From: Henricia sp. BOLD:AAB3569
Lineage: Eukaryota > Echinodermata > Asteroidea > Spinulosida > Echinasteridae
NCBI GenBank assembly: GCA_037783545.1
Contig: JBBELK010001085.1
Span: forward strand, 124,001-188,000
DNA length: 64,000 nt
Reading direction: 5' to 3'
A program made the position numbers and the translations under genes. Shown piece after piece: positions 1 to 19,242 of the stretch; positions within the stretch are counted from its first letter, which is position 1, and every line of letters starts with the position of its first letter. The notes under the pieces were generated by a model. That model had not been told where the DNA came from and ran no database searches. It saw only the letters and a program-made list of their open reading frames with translations.

Positions 1-375
1 TTCACTGTGCATGCTGGAGAATACACAGGAAAAGGGGATTAAACCAGATTACTGAGATCCCAATTAGATGAAGGCAAATGTAGCACCTGTTACAGGACGG
101 CCCATTATTCCTCCAGATATAGTGGTTCTGATCATTCAGGGATTATTTTTGTGTGAACAATGGTGCAGTGGATTAAAGTCTATCACATGCTTGAGATCTA
201 ATCTTTACCTTGAGAATTCACTGTAATTTCACTGTGGAGCACACAATGGGATTTTTTAAAGGCATTTTCCTCTTATTTTAAACAGCGAAACTACCATGAA
301 ACTAGTCAGTGAAACTAAAAATGTAATATGGTGTTGCTCATAGTGCATAGTGCAGAGAGCTATGTATAGTGTTTT

Positions 376-723
376 TACTATTATTATTATTTCTTTCTGG
401 TACTGAAACCAAGGATTCCTCAAAAGCGCCCATTCCACTGTCGCTCGCAAGCGTGAGGAAACACATGATGAATTAGAAATGGCCAGAGACACCGGGGAAT
501 CCCCTTGCTCTTCACAAAAGAATGCTCTGGCATCTTTAGAGTGCGTCACCGATACCTAACACACTGGACCAATGGCTTATTTACATCCCTTCCGAAGGAT
601 GGAACAAGTGATTAAGTACCTTGCTCAAGGGCACAGGTACCCCAGCCGGGGCGAGTTTTGAACCCGCAACCCCAAGTTTTCACCTGTGACTGCGAGTCAG
701 TGACTCAAGCCACTCGGCCACAA
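376..723 (-). repeat. tRNA-derived SINE, family A, near full length
   Basis: On the - strand the head reads GTGGCCGAGTGG (A box), followed about 50 bases later by GCGGGTTCAAAACTCG (B box), the layout of a Leu/Ser-type tRNA promoter. A common body (CCTTGAGCAAGG, CCAGAGCATTCTTT, CACGCTTGCGAGCGACAG) and an (AAT)n tail follow; on the + strand this is the TTATTATTATTATT at 379-392. Related copies lie at 29018-29202, 37436-37655 and 46832-47185. Confidence 0.8.
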
Positions 724-786
724 TGAAAACAGTCGGCATATATATATATTTAAAAATGATTTTGCTACTTTTGGCATTTTTGACAG

Positions 787-1353
787 ATATGGCCAGCAGC
801 ACAGTTTATCAATTTCTACTTTATGCCTCTTCAGCACAGGTATGTTGGGTACTGTTCAAAATGTTACAATTGATTGAATTTATTTTCTAAATACCGGTAG
901 GTTACAAATAGTGTGACAACATGCCTTTCTAAAAACCCTGTGTACAAATTTCCAATATACGCTCGTAACCGGGACACAAGTGTCCGTCCCAGTTACGAGC
1001 GTATATTGGATATTTGTACACAGGGTTTTTAGAAAGGCATGTTGTCACACTATTTGTAACTCTTTTTGGGCCTATGTTATCTCTTCAGAATAACTGAAAC
1101 TTATTTCTTTTATTTTGAGACCAGACAAAGGTATTTCCTCGAAAATATGGTCTGTGTTGCCAAAATGCCCCCTTTACTTTATTTCTGCCAACTTTTTAAA
1201 CCATTTTTTTGTTTCCATTTCTCGTATAGATTGCTGTTTGCAAACTTTGTAGCTTTGTTCTGGAACACCTATTTGAGCTGGAAGGCCAACGCCCATAATG
1301 AAACATCTGATGTAGATCAACAATCAGCAGTTGCCAATGATGAGCCGTTGTAG
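787..1353 (+). CDS. MPV17: MPV17/PMP22-family inner-membrane protein, last two coding exons (gene continues left of window)
   Basis: Two exons join in frame. Exon 787-839 follows a TTTTGACAG acceptor and ends in AG|gtatgt. Exon 1230-1353 follows a pyrimidine-rich acceptor ending CGTATAG. Exon one reads IWPAAQFINFYFMPLQH, the split codon gives R, and exon two continues LLFANFVALFWNTYLSWKAN before a polar tail ending DEPL and a stop. This is the C-terminal hallmark of the MPV17/PMP22 family (WP..Q..NF...P...R, then WN.YLSWK); the YLSWKA ending is closest to MPV17 itself, a mitochondrial inner-membrane channel-type protein tied to mtDNA maintenance. Against vertebrate MPV17 there is a polar C-terminal extension of about 20 residues. 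Only 58 residues are visible; no upstream exon is found in 1-786. The 390-base intron carries a large hairpin (901-1060). Confidence 0.85.
901..1060. repeat. Near-perfect 160-bp inverted repeat in the MPV17-family intron
   Basis: GTTACAAATAGTGTGACAAC at 901 is mirrored by its complement ending at 1060. The arms are roughly 75 bases with only a few mismatches around a short GACACAAGTGTC core. One arm (TGACAACATGCCTTTCTAAA onward) recurs inside the second EF-1alpha intron at 6660-6702, and the flanking block 1068-1165 recurs inverted at 6537-6646, so this is a dispersed foldback family. Confidence 0.8.
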
Positions 1354-1750
1354 TGTAGTTTATTTCCTGCATCGCAGTTTGTTTATACATATAAGTTATG
1401 ACCGATTCGGTGTAAACCAGCGGCGTCGCCAAAAGTGGGAGGGGGCGGTGATGGGAGCTGCCGAGCTGGGATCGAAATGTTGAAAGGGGGCTAAGCAAAG
1501 CAGCTTACACGAACAGTTGTGCAAACCTCAAGTCTGATTTGGGGGCATTGAACCCCTTTTTGGGGGAGGGGGCGGCGGGGTGAGTGGGTGGGAATTAGGG
1601 AGAACACATGCCCCCAGGCACCCTGATTACAATATTTTAATAGTAAATTATTCCAATTAAACAGCCTTAAAGTTAATACAGCATTATGTGACATGAATCT
1701 CTTACAAAACTTTGACCACTTTCAGTACTAACTTCTTATTGATAACTACA
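1354..1750. other. 3' flank of the MPV17-family gene, no gene seen
   Basis: This stretch probably holds the 3' UTR. No AATAAA occurs before the foldback element at 1753; the nearest variant is ATTAAA at about 1655. The G-rich run 1436-1590 is low complexity. No coding potential was recognised. Confidence 0.4.
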
Positions 1751-1752
1751 TA

Positions 1753-2338
1753 CACTCGACCAAAAAAGTTCTGTCACCAGTAAGACATTTGTAGATATTT
1801 ATTATGAAATTGGATTTAATGTAGGAAAATAATATATCAAATTTTAGCTGAACATATCACTCAAAGGAATAGAGCTCAAGAGAGATCATGATGGCAAGCT
1901 TCACTGAACAGGAATGCAACAAGGAGTGTGGGGTCAGAATAAAAAACACCAAAGAACAATGCAACTTGTGATTTGGGCAATAGTTTGGATTTATCAATGT
2001 CTTGTCAAAAACGTCAAAATCAAAATGGTTAAATTGTCCAATCTGAATCGTGCCATTGCATAGTATGGTGGAAGTAAAATACTGAACTGTAACTCCCCTT
2101 GCTTGTGTGCAATAAAGTTGACATCGTTGTTTTTTGGTGTTTTTCATTCTGACCCCACACTCCTTTGTTGCATTCCTGTTCCGTGAAGCTTGCCATCATG
2201 ACCTCTCTTGAGCTCTATTCCTTTGAGGGATATGTTAAGCTAAAATTTGATATATTATTTTCCTACATTAAATCCAATTTAATAATAATAAATATCTAGA
2301 AGTGTCTTAGTGGTGACAGAACTTTTTTTGGTCGAGTG
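1753..2338. mobile_element. Non-autonomous Tc1/mariner-like foldback element with about 200-bp terminal inverted repeats
   Basis: The ends are CACTCGACCAAAAAAGTTCT at 1753 and its complement, with one extra base in the A run, ending at 2338. Both ends are bounded by TA (1751-1752 and 2339-2340), the Tc1/mariner target duplication. The arms run inward to about 1950 and 2130 with few differences, including matching GAGCTCAAGAGAG and AATGCAACAAGGAGTGTGG blocks. The 180-base centre has no transposase, so the element must have been mobilised in trans. Confidence 0.75.
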
Positions 2339-2340
2339 TA

Positions 2341-3550
2341 TATTAAGGTGTGTTTATTGCTGATTTTTATATTGAAAAGTAATGAATAATTTTAAAATGG
2401 ATGGATTTCTTGATTTGAGTGAGCTAACTAAATATTGTAACAAAAAACTGAACATGTGGTTATTAAATTCTGGAATATAAAGATCCAATTGTTTCTGCCC
2501 TTTGATACATGGTGGGATAAACCATTCCATAAAGTTTTATCGTTAGATCTTGGGGAGATGTATCTTTAAACATTTATCACTGTTTTCATTAAATGTTGTA
2601 TTTAAAGGTACATTTGTATTTCAAGGGGATTGTGGGGGGTAGGGGGGTGTGAGTGTGTACGGTGCAGGTCAAGTCGACCGTTTGCCAACTCGACTCCTAC
2701 CAACTCGACCGTCGTACCAACTCGACCGTTGTACCAACTTGACTGTAAACCGTGTGTACGACGCCATAACCTTTACAAGTATTTTAAAAGAAGACTTTTG
2801 CAGCCACTAATTTGGTATGTTTATCTACATACATTTGTTTATTTATGTAGTTGAATTTTTGTTTTATATTAAACAAAGTTTATATATTGGCGTTGTTTAT
2901 TGAAGTTGAGACAGGAAGCATGGGATTAAATTATCTTTGTGATTCTTCTGTGGTGGTTGTTTTAAAGTTAATAAACACATGGTGGTAGGAACCTCCATGA
3001 TAAACACGAGAAAAAAAAATTATTGTGTGTCCTCGATCTTGGAGGAAGGAAAACAAATTATAGGTTGCCTCGATCTTAGAGATCTGTCTTTTTCCTTCAT
3101 GGTCCGACGAGATACCCGACTTGTTCAAACGGGTATGATTTTCTGCGGAGGAAAATACTCGGCACGCGTGAGCAACGTACACTTTTAAAAAAAATTACTT
3201 TAAAAAATAAAATTCATTGGATGTTTTCTAATTAGAGCATTTGAATTCCTCCATGATTACAGTACAGCCTATATATAGGCCTATACTTTGCTGCATGAGA
3301 TAACACAAATTTCAAGTTGACCTAACAATAGGAGTTCCAATTTAGGGGATCCTCGTTTTAATTCATGGGGGTATGGGTGGGGAGGGTGTAGAAAGGGCCA
3401 TCATCTTTTAAAGAAACGCTTAGTCCAAGATGCGGATGCAGCTTTATTTATAATGCAAATAGTTTCATTTATATAAAGTTGGTGTATGTAGCGTTTCTTG
3501 GTGCATGAGCCCACAATGTGACAAAGACCCAATTATTTTACATTACTTTA
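2341..3550. other. Intergenic, no gene seen
   Basis: AT-rich sequence with a short degenerate tandem of CCAACTCGACCGT at 2685-2745; the same motif reappears at 33200-33230. A pair of CCTCGATCTTGGAGG / CCTCGATCTTAGAG blocks lies at 3031-3085. Open frames here are short and overlap on both strands without family similarity. Confidence 0.4.
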
Positions 3551-3734
3551 TTGCATGCTTGTTAACAAAGCATTCCGATGATGCGCAAAAAAAATAGGAC
3601 GCCAACGCATGCATGCAACACAGTACAATACGTACACGTGTACGTGTACACATACCATGGAGCGTGATGAGGTCATCAAGAGATGCCGTGACCTTGCGCA
3701 ATGACAATCCTAGGGGTACCCAATTGGCAGTTTA

Positions 3735-3774
3735 TGACGTCAATACAGGCACCCCCTCCCCGAACGTATAAATA
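3735..3774 (+). promoter_or_regulatory. EF-1alpha core promoter: full CRE and TATA box
   Basis: A perfect palindromic CRE, TGACGTCA, sits at 3735-3742. TATAAATA sits at 3767-3774. The pyrimidine start tract begins at 3792, 25 bases after the first T of the TATA box, which is the canonical spacing. A CCAATTGG box lies just upstream (about 3719). Each motif is seen directly; their activity is inferred. Confidence 0.75.
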
Positions 3775-3791
3775 CCATGAGACTCGCCCGG

Positions 3792-3828
3792 CTCTTCCCT
3801 TTTCATGCGTGGCACATCCGGTGTGTAG
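3792..3828 (+). other. EEF1A: EF-1alpha noncoding first exon with 5'-TOP tract
   Basis: CTCTTCCCTTTTC at 3792-3804 is a terminal oligopyrimidine tract, as found at the 5' end of nearly all animal EF-1alpha and ribosomal-protein mRNAs, where it gives growth (mTOR/LARP1)-dependent translation. The exon ends GTGTGTAG|gtaaga. The acceptor of the first intron is CTCTACAG at 6271-6278 (or TCTACAG at 6281-6287), 38-47 bases before the ATG. The first intron is therefore about 2.45 kb and lies in the 5' UTR, the usual architecture. Confidence 0.75.
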
Positions 3829-4477
3829 GTAAGACAAAAAATTTGTTTCAATATGGGGTTTTATCCGTTTAAATTCTTGATTTACAAGTTTCATCGGTAA
3901 ATTTCTAATAAATTATTGCATTGAATGATGTATCTGGAATGATATTACATTGGTATTTTCTGTAAATGTGTTCTGAGGAAAGATATTTTTTGTGAAAATG
4001 TTCAGATTTAAATGGTGCTTTTTTTAGGAATTTTTGACCGACAACATGTGACATTTATTGTCCGGTATTTCGAAACAATTTCATTTTCTCTTGTGCCTGA
4101 AACCGTTTGAATAATGTTATAAACATTGTACCATTATAAATTGTTATAGACCTAGATTTGTTTAATTTCTCGTGTCCAAGATGTTGGGTAATGTCCGATT
4201 CTTGTTGGTAGAAAGTCCAGTTCACATGTCGGTACCAGCTGCTTTGCCACATCCATACCACATCCATACCCACTGGTATTACCAGCTTAAGTTTTGGGAC
4301 GCTTTCTGTAAATCGCTTTTATCACTGCAACCTAATCTTCATCCGCCTAGGATTCTTAATCCTATAAATTTCTGATTTGTAACTGCCTTCTTTTTCTGTC
4401 CTAAGCTGAATCCATGTCTTTCATCATGTGTTCATGTCTGTTGCCAGTTTGCCGTGTCCTATCCTCCGCCCATTGCC

Positions 4478-5035
4478 GCCCTGGCATGCCTGGTGCCGTT
4501 TCCAACCCCAAATATGTGGCAAACTCATGCAAATAAAATTTGCACTCGCCACAGGGTTCAAATATTCCGAAGAGTACGCATCGATCCGATGTCTAGTTTC
4601 GGTGAAATCGTGGGGCAAAATTTAGACCGTTCGTGAGATAAAATACAGACTGTTTGCCCTAAAATCAAATATGTGCATGCGCGAGAGCGGAAAGGTAAAC
4701 TGGTTGCCTGTCCTCATATTTACTTCCCCTTCGTATACGACGAAGAGAAGTAAATATGAGGACAGGCAACCAGTCTAGTGTTGACCTCTCCGCTGTCACG
4801 CATATTGGATTTTGGGGCAAACAGTCTGTATTTTATCTCGCTGACGGTATAAATTTTGCCCCACGATTTCAGTGAAACTAGACATCGGATCAATGCGTAC
4901 TCTTCGGAATATTTAAACCTTGTGGCGAGTGCACCTACATGTATTGAGCAAATATCAGAGTCGAGGGACAAATTTCATTTGCGTGAGTTTGTCACATATT
5001 TGGGATTGGAAATGGCCCCAGGGCGGAGGATACTA
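4478..5035. repeat. Long palindromic element in the first EF-1alpha intron
   Basis: The arms meet at about 4738-4745 (TACTTCCC..GAAGAGAAGTAAATA). Left-arm blocks such as GGGGCAAAATTTAGACCG, GATAAAATACAGACTGTTTG and GGACAGGCAACCAGT recur complemented in the right arm. Each arm is roughly 270 bases with scattered differences. The outer end (CCGCCC..GTTTCCAACCC..AATATGTGGCAAACTCA) recurs at 27860-27925, so the family is dispersed. Confidence 0.75.
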
Positions 5036-6324
5036 CGCCCTGTTCACGGGTCTAGCCGTGTCCCTATTTTACTTTAGCCACCTATCATGCCTAGGCCTAT
5101 ATCAGAAGGGGATCAACTCTTGATTGAGCAACGTCCACAGGTTGAGAGATGTCCTTCGATCGAATGACAAGTACAACAAACCTTGATTAAGCGACATCCC
5201 AGATCAAGTGCGATGTCCGTCGCCTTGCCCAAAAGCCACTTCGCCCTCGACCACATTGCACAAATGCCACATCGCTCAACCAGCATCACGCGTGCATGTC
5301 GTAGAGAAACGGCAACAATGGCCATTTGTCTGCCGGGTCCAAGTACATGTACGCATGATACCGCTTGGGTGAAGTGGTTTTTGGGCGAAATAGCATTTGA
5401 GTGAAGTCGTCCAGGACAAAGTGGCTTTTGGGCAAAATGGCTGTAAAGAACGACGCTCTGTCTAGTGACGTCCCTTGATTAAAGATAATACAGTCCGTGG
5501 TTCTTAACAAATTAAATTTCTCTGAATGAATTTTTAAAGCATTTTCTTTATTTTAATGAAAAAAACATTGGCAACCCTGTGAAAAACGCCGTTGGTTCAG
5601 CGGCGTGTAACGCGCCCTCTAGACTAGTCGCCTGTCAAATCTCGTTTCCTCTGTCTCTGAAGACTTTCTGAGACGGAAGAAACAAGATTGGACGAGCCAC
5701 CGTACGGAGGGTGTGCTGTGCACTGGGCGCTGCAGACCAAACACGGGGCAGACTTGGGTAAATCTTAGACCCAAGCAATACATAGTCGGGCATGCAACTT
5801 GAGCTGATTTCCTCGTTTCTCATCTGCCCATTGAAAATTTGAAGAACTGTACAAAGTTGAGATATTTTTGCATTGTAATGACACAGTTGAATGCCTGCAT
5901 ATTCTGCCACAGTGTAATTTTAAATTTCCCGCATTTTTTTGAAACTATGCGTTCCAGAAACTGCCCCGAAAAACAAATTTACTTCCCTTTGTTTTTTATT
6001 GGGTCGTATCAAGGAAAATGGAAGGAATTCCATTTACTGGTTGCCACTTATTCTCCTTATGACTCGGTAACCACCAAAAGTGTAAATAATAATAATTTAC
6101 AGGGAAGTAAATTTAGGAGTGAAAAACATTCAACAATTTCCTTGAAAATACTCTATGCTCCCTTAGTACTATGGGAGAATGCTTGTTACAAAATGGGCTG
6201 CATAGGGTAAAACTGGACATTGAATTCCTACTTGCCCCATACCAATGTGGTGCATTTGTATTTTGATCATCTCTACAGCATCTACAGATTCATCTAATCA
6301 ATTCAAGATCAATCTCCATCAATC

Positions 6325-14132
<7,808 letters not shown>

Positions 14133-14724
14133 TGGCAGGTTGCAGAAACCACTGCCTGCAAGCGATTCTTGAAGGATTGCTCAAGTCCTCCCCAAGCACG
14201 CAGACGCTTGCTCCTTATTATGCTTCTTAAACACATAGTTGATCGTATGATTAATGTCAAAAAGCCCTTTAAAGCAAAGGTTAACGGGGAAAGTATCAAC
14301 CACAGAAAATTTATTCGAAGGAAAGCTGTAATTTCAACTTAAACTAATTTCATTTTCTTTGTTGGAAGTAGAACTAAAATTTATAAAGTACTCGCAAAGC
14401 TTGTTTAACATTAACGACTCTTACACCGCCCCAACATTGTTCTAGACTCGTGTTTCTTTGGCATTTCGATTAAGTTCACCTATTTTAAAATTGACGGAGT
14501 CGCGGACATATACAAAAAGAAAGGCAGTGGGGAAATATTTGAAGTTTTAAAGTCAACATTAATTTGTCTTTTACTGCAGAAATAAGCACTAAATTTAATT
14601 TCTGTATGTTGGTGTAATCTTCCAGATTGTGAAGAAAACGTTTTACTGAAAAATTGTTGTATTCCAAAGATTGTGCACAAAGTATACGTGCAAGTGTGTT
14701 GTGGTTCTTGCTTTTTAATAAGAG

Positions 14725-14730
14725 AATAAA
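14725..14730 (+). other. EF-1alpha polyadenylation signal AATAAA
   Basis: This is the first AATAAA after the stop codon, 593 bases downstream. It is immediately followed by a 50-base hairpin (GTGGGTTTGGCTGG / CTAAACCCAC). A related hairpin occurs at 35470-35515. Confidence 0.6.
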
Positions 14731-14801
14731 AGTGGGTTTGGCTGGTTTTAAACGTATTGTTTAAGACTGGCTAAACCCACTTATATTCCCTTTCATATAC
14801 A

Positions 14802-15093
14802 CCAATCCGTTAACTAAGGTCTCCTTCCCTGTACATCCGCCATAGCTGGGTGCTTCCACTTAATGAACTAGGTTTGTTGCTGAAGCTGCAATTGTTTACT
14901 TCGAACAAGTTCCACGTCATTGTAGGGTTGTGTACGTGAAGGAGGCGCGTCGTGTGCATGCGGAGGGAGCGCGTTAGTGCGTGTAATGGATGAGCGCTTT
15001 TTGTTCTAACAGCAACGCAACGCACAGCCCATGCACTGGACGCCCCCAGCTATGATGGATATACAGGGAAGGAGACCTTAGTTACCGGATTGG
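14802..15093. repeat. MITE with CCAATCCG..TAACTAAGGTCTC ends
   Basis: The left arm CTAAGGTCTCCTTCCCTGTA, then CATCCGCCATAGCTGGG, is mirrored by CCCAGCTATGATGGA, then TACAGGGAAGGAGACCTTAG, ending at 15093. A partial relative lies at 20038-20095. Confidence 0.75.
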
Positions 15094-15096
15094 TCT

Positions 15097-15305
15097 ATAC
15101 CTTGGACAGTTTGACTTTTACTGATTTACACATAGCTATTTAAGAATGGTGCTTTAAGACAAGTCGGGTATGCACCCATTGTGATGGATCCCGAGACGCA
15201 TTTGCCGAAGGATGACGGATCGGCCGCGGGTCGGACAAGAAGTGTTTAAGACTGGCCACGTGACGTGCTGTCGGCCAATAGGAATGCGTAAACTGTCCAA
15301 GGTAT
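15097..15305. repeat. MITE with ATACCTTGGACAGTTT ends
   Basis: The terminal 16 bases are mirrored at 15290-15305. The internal GGCCACGTGACGTGCT block is shared with 34540-34765 and 42060-42180. Confidence 0.65.
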
Positions 15306-16204
15306 TTATGAATGAAACGGTGTAACCCATTCGTTTTCCTTTCTTCTAACATTATTTCAGGTCACTAAGCGAAACGATAAATAAACTCAATGGTCGAAGT
15401 GAAGATTTAGTTGTACTCGTCAGTTTCTTGAATGTTTATGTACTTGTGCTTGCGTAATCAATAGATTGATCAGAGAAGCAAATTTAAGTCTAATGTAAAT
15501 GAGTTTCGATTTATTAAAAAAAAACATATACATGTAATTTTGGCCCACTTAAAAGTTTGGTGTGTACAGTATGTAAAAATCTCGTATGTTGGTGGAGTCG
15601 GTGCGCGACCAAGCAAGAATAGACTAGTTCCCAGTCTCTTCATTTACTAGCAAAAGCAGTTAGTAAGTGCCACTTTACTACGAACCCAGGCATGCAACTT
15701 TTCAGCTGATTTTCTCTTTTCATCTCCCACATCTGTCCCATTGAAAATTAAAAACCACATTACAAAGTTGGAGATTTTTTGCATTTTTCCTTTTTGTAAT
15801 GACGCATGGCGGTTGCATGCCTGGAAACGAAAAGGGGGCGCTATTGAAAACGCGATTGCGGACTTGGAAGCAAGTCTACCCACGTACGTACGTACGTGCG
15901 CGTGCGTGCAGAAAAGTTGCCGACAAGTTGTGCTCCGAGCTAGAGCTCGCACCAAAATCGGTCTAAAATAATAATGCAACATTTTTGAATGGTGAAGACA
16001 TTACTCGGAAGATGAAGAAATAAAGAACTTTCTCACTTCAAGTTCAACGTGGGGCCGGTCGTACTGTAACCTATTTGGTTTAGCCGCGAATGGATTGGGT
16101 ACCGGTAAGTTTTCTTTTTTATTTGCAAATTAGCAATTATCATATCCGCCATCTTTCTTCATGTTCTGGCTTATTGACCCCTTTCGAACACGTGCGAATA
16201 TGCA
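15306..16204. other. Intergenic, no gene seen
   Basis: Only low-complexity and short repeat sequence was noticed, including CGTACGTACGTACGTGCG at about 15883-15900. No exon-like structure was found. Confidence 0.35.
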
Positions 16205-16568
16205 TTTTGGGAGTCAAATAATGCTGAGTCATTGTGAAAGCAATGTGCGTGCGCGTTGTGTGTCTCTGGTTGGCGTAACGCGGTTTAGTTCACCAATTAG
16301 CCTATGTCATATCACTCAAGCGTGACCAGTGCGCTTGCGCATTGAGGACCGAGAGCGGACAAATGTCAATATGGCGAATGGAACGAAGTGTTTAGCGTTG
16401 GTGTTCGGCCGCCATGTTGACAATTGTCCGCTTTAGTCGGTCACGCTTGAGTGTGTGACAGAGGCTAATGGGAGCCTCATCATAGCGCGTTACGCGCGCT
16501 ATGGACACACACAACGCGCACGCACATTGCTTCCACAACGACGCGGCATTGTTTGACTCCCAAAATGA
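16205..16568. repeat. Large palindromic MITE
   Basis: TTTTGGGAGTCAAATAATGC at 16205 is mirrored at the other end (GCATTGTTTGACTCCCAAAA). The inner stem is CACTCAAGCGTGACC / GGTCACGCTTGAGTG. Confidence 0.7.
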
Positions 16569-16586
16569 CGTCATTGGCACGAGCTC

Positions 16587-16702
16587 AATAGGCTGGATCC
16601 GAATTAGTGGCTTTGGCTGTTGCTATGCTGTTTCTAAGGACTGTCATTGTCCGCCCATAGCAACAGCCATAGGTACAGCCACTAATTCGGATCCAGCCTT
16701 GG
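16587..16702. repeat. Strong hairpin (GGCTGGATCCGAATTAGTGG arms)
   Basis: The arms GGCTGGATCCGAATTAGTGG and CCACTAATTCGGATCCAGCC, with an inner GGCTGTTGCTATG / CATAGCAACAGCC, enclose a short loop. Confidence 0.75.
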
Positions 16703-17479
16703 TTTGTACAAACGTACATGACATGGAGGAATCGATTTCACAAAAGTTAAGACGCGTAGTTAGACGAGTTCAGTGCATCCTGATTCACATGCCAAGATAA
16801 GACTAAGTCTAAGAGTGACCCTTTTGAGTTGTAAGACGCGTCTTGGCGCTTTGTGAAATCGGCTCGCACTATTCACAGGCTCGTCATATGCGTCAGCAAT
16901 GCGCGCGCGCCAAATTCGTCTCACGAAATACTATACGCAGTTCCATAGCAAAGGCATGGAGCTGCATGCGAGCTTGTGCCTTTAAATCAAGTAACGGGTC
17001 TTGCCAGTTAGTACAAATTGTCAACTAACCACTGAGACCAGTCATGTATTTCAATCAAGGGTATAAATGCTGTACACATGATACACCCTCGCCACTAATT
17101 CCTCATAGTATGACACTCTAGAGAGTATAAATACTATGAGGAAACATGAATTTAGCAGTGAGTAAATTTCAAGTTTTTCTTTGAAAACACTTGGAATGTT
17201 TGTCATGCTCCGTAGGTTCAGTGCATGGAGTCTCAACTGGCGAGGGTGTATGGTATTTTTTCGCCAGTTAGTACAAAACTAACCACTGAGACCTGGGGCG
17301 GATTGTAATAAAATCGACTTGGCCACTGGTCTAAGACCGGTATCTTATAGCCGGCTTTCCAACTTAGCCAGTCTCGGCTTAGACTGGTTTATAGCAATGG
17401 GCTAAACCAGTGACTAACTAAAGTACGGCTGTGCCAGCAGAAAAACTCGAAAATCAAATGTTTACAGATTTACGCCTAA

Positions 17480-17890
17480 CTTACACAATAAACATGATGA
17501 CCGTAGAAAACTTCCCCTGAAATGGTTTTGTCTGAAGTGCTATAGTCTTTGAGAAATGAGTAAAACAATTATTTTTCGTCTCATGACATGAGACACAAAT
17601 TCAATTCGCCCCAAAACCATTTCGCCCAAATCACTTTGTCAAAACACTACATCGCCAAATGCCACTTCGCCCCATAACCACTCCGTGCACAGGCCGTGGT
17701 TCAGGGCGAATTGGTTCTGTGGCAAAATGACGACAAACCCCTTTTTTGACCGTTTTCTCAAAAGTTAGACTAAGTACGGAGCTTGTTTTTGCTCAGGTTG
17801 GTTTTAATCATGCACATCTTCAATCACACAGCGGGATAAAACTATTTGTAACAGTTCACCAATCATGTACATGTATACTATCTTTAATGT
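17480..17890. repeat. Interspersed repeat with TTCGCCC / GGGCGAA phrase core
   Basis: The flanks (CTTCCCCTGAAATGGTTTTG on one side, AACAGT..CCAATCATGTACATG on the other) match, in reverse complement, 57228-57660. The core between them is a run of short phrases of the form CACTTCGCCCCAAAACCA that differ between the two copies. Confidence 0.65.
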
Positions 17891-18803
17891 AGTTGACTAC
17901 ATGTAGTTTGTTACACCACAATGTGCTTTTACTGCAGTGGGATGTGATTTTCTTTCTGAAACGAATATTTTGAAGTAGCTGGGCTGGCTTGAATGAGTTT
18001 TTAAGATATGGTACATGGACAAACCCATTGGTGTTTGTGACGTGTTTTTCTTGTAAACTTCTTAGGTGTTTGGCACATTGGAAAGGGGGAGAGGAAGACG
18101 AGCCTACCACATACTAAAAAAGATACACCAGACGTGTAGTGAAATGCTAAAATATATTTTACTATGATGTGCATACACAACCATTACATTCTGAAGATTA
18201 AATACACCTGCAAACGTTATATACACACGAATACAAACTGATATATTTATAGTTCTCAAGACATACAAAAATAAAAATCTAAAATGTTTTATCTGTAAAA
18301 CATGACAAAATACTTGTAATAACATTATCCCAAAGCTGACTTTAAAAGTAGCATTCCTGTAACAAACATGATAAAATCTAAAAGATTAACATTGGGTGTT
18401 TTTTCATACAATTTGTTGTAAAATGCAGTATTTTTTCACATATTTCCTGCCAAAATAGAGCCATGTTTGTGGGCAGTTCTTTAATTTAAAGTTAAAAAGG
18501 AACAAAGTGCGACCCATGGCAAAAAAAAATGAAATGTGCTGCACTGAACTCACAATAAGTTAGGGATGACAATCTACCCCGGAAAACCTTCCCACAATAC
18601 AGTTCTGCTTTATGTGCAAATTCACACAAGCATACACATAGTACTGCATTATTCTTATTATACGTTAAACTACTAAAATCTATGTGTAACCATATATTAA
18701 TGCAAAACCGGTGTTACAATCTAAAATTCTAAAAAATCAGCAATTCTGTCAAAGGTGTAAATAATTGTGACAAAAATAAAGCAAAAATTCTTGAATACAT
18801 ATT

Positions 18804-19169
18804 AGTGTACCGTGTACCCGATTAAAATAAAAAGTACCATATGATAAAATCATAATGAGCTGCTTTTCCATTTAACTCTTTAATAACTCTAACTCGGTTA
18901 ACAGTACTAGAACTTCAGGTGAGAGTACATGTACTAGGTGAAGGCATACATTGGTGTTATGTATTACAATATGTGCAATCAGTGTACCGTGTACCCGATT
19001 AAAATAAAATGTACCATATAATAAAATCGTAATGAGCTGCTTTTCCATTTAGAAACTATTTTTTTTCTTTAATAACTCTAACTCGGTTAACAGTACTAGA
19101 ACTTCAGGTGAGAGTACATGTACTAGGTGAAGGCATACATTGGTGTTATGTATTACAGTATGTGCAATC
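18804..19169. repeat. Direct tandem duplication, 177-bp period, in the 3' flank of the MS4A-like gene
   Basis: AGTGTACCGTGTACCCGATT occurs at 18804 and 18981, and the copies stay nearly identical to TATTACA..TATGTGCAATC. The second copy has an extra 12-17 bases around 19052 (AGAAACTATTTTTTTTC). Confidence 0.85.
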
Positions 19170-19175
19170 TCATAT

Positions 19176-19181
19176 TTTATT
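19176..19181 (-). other. Candidate polyadenylation signal of the MS4A-like gene
   Basis: TTTATT on the + strand (AATAAA on the - strand), 576 bases after the stop codon of the MS4A-like gene. It is the first clear match seen, but other AT-rich variants lie nearby. Confidence 0.4.
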
Positions 19182-19242
19182 TTTTTCAATGACACCATCT
19201 AACCCCATGGTTGGTATTGGGGAAATTTTCAAATAAAAATCC

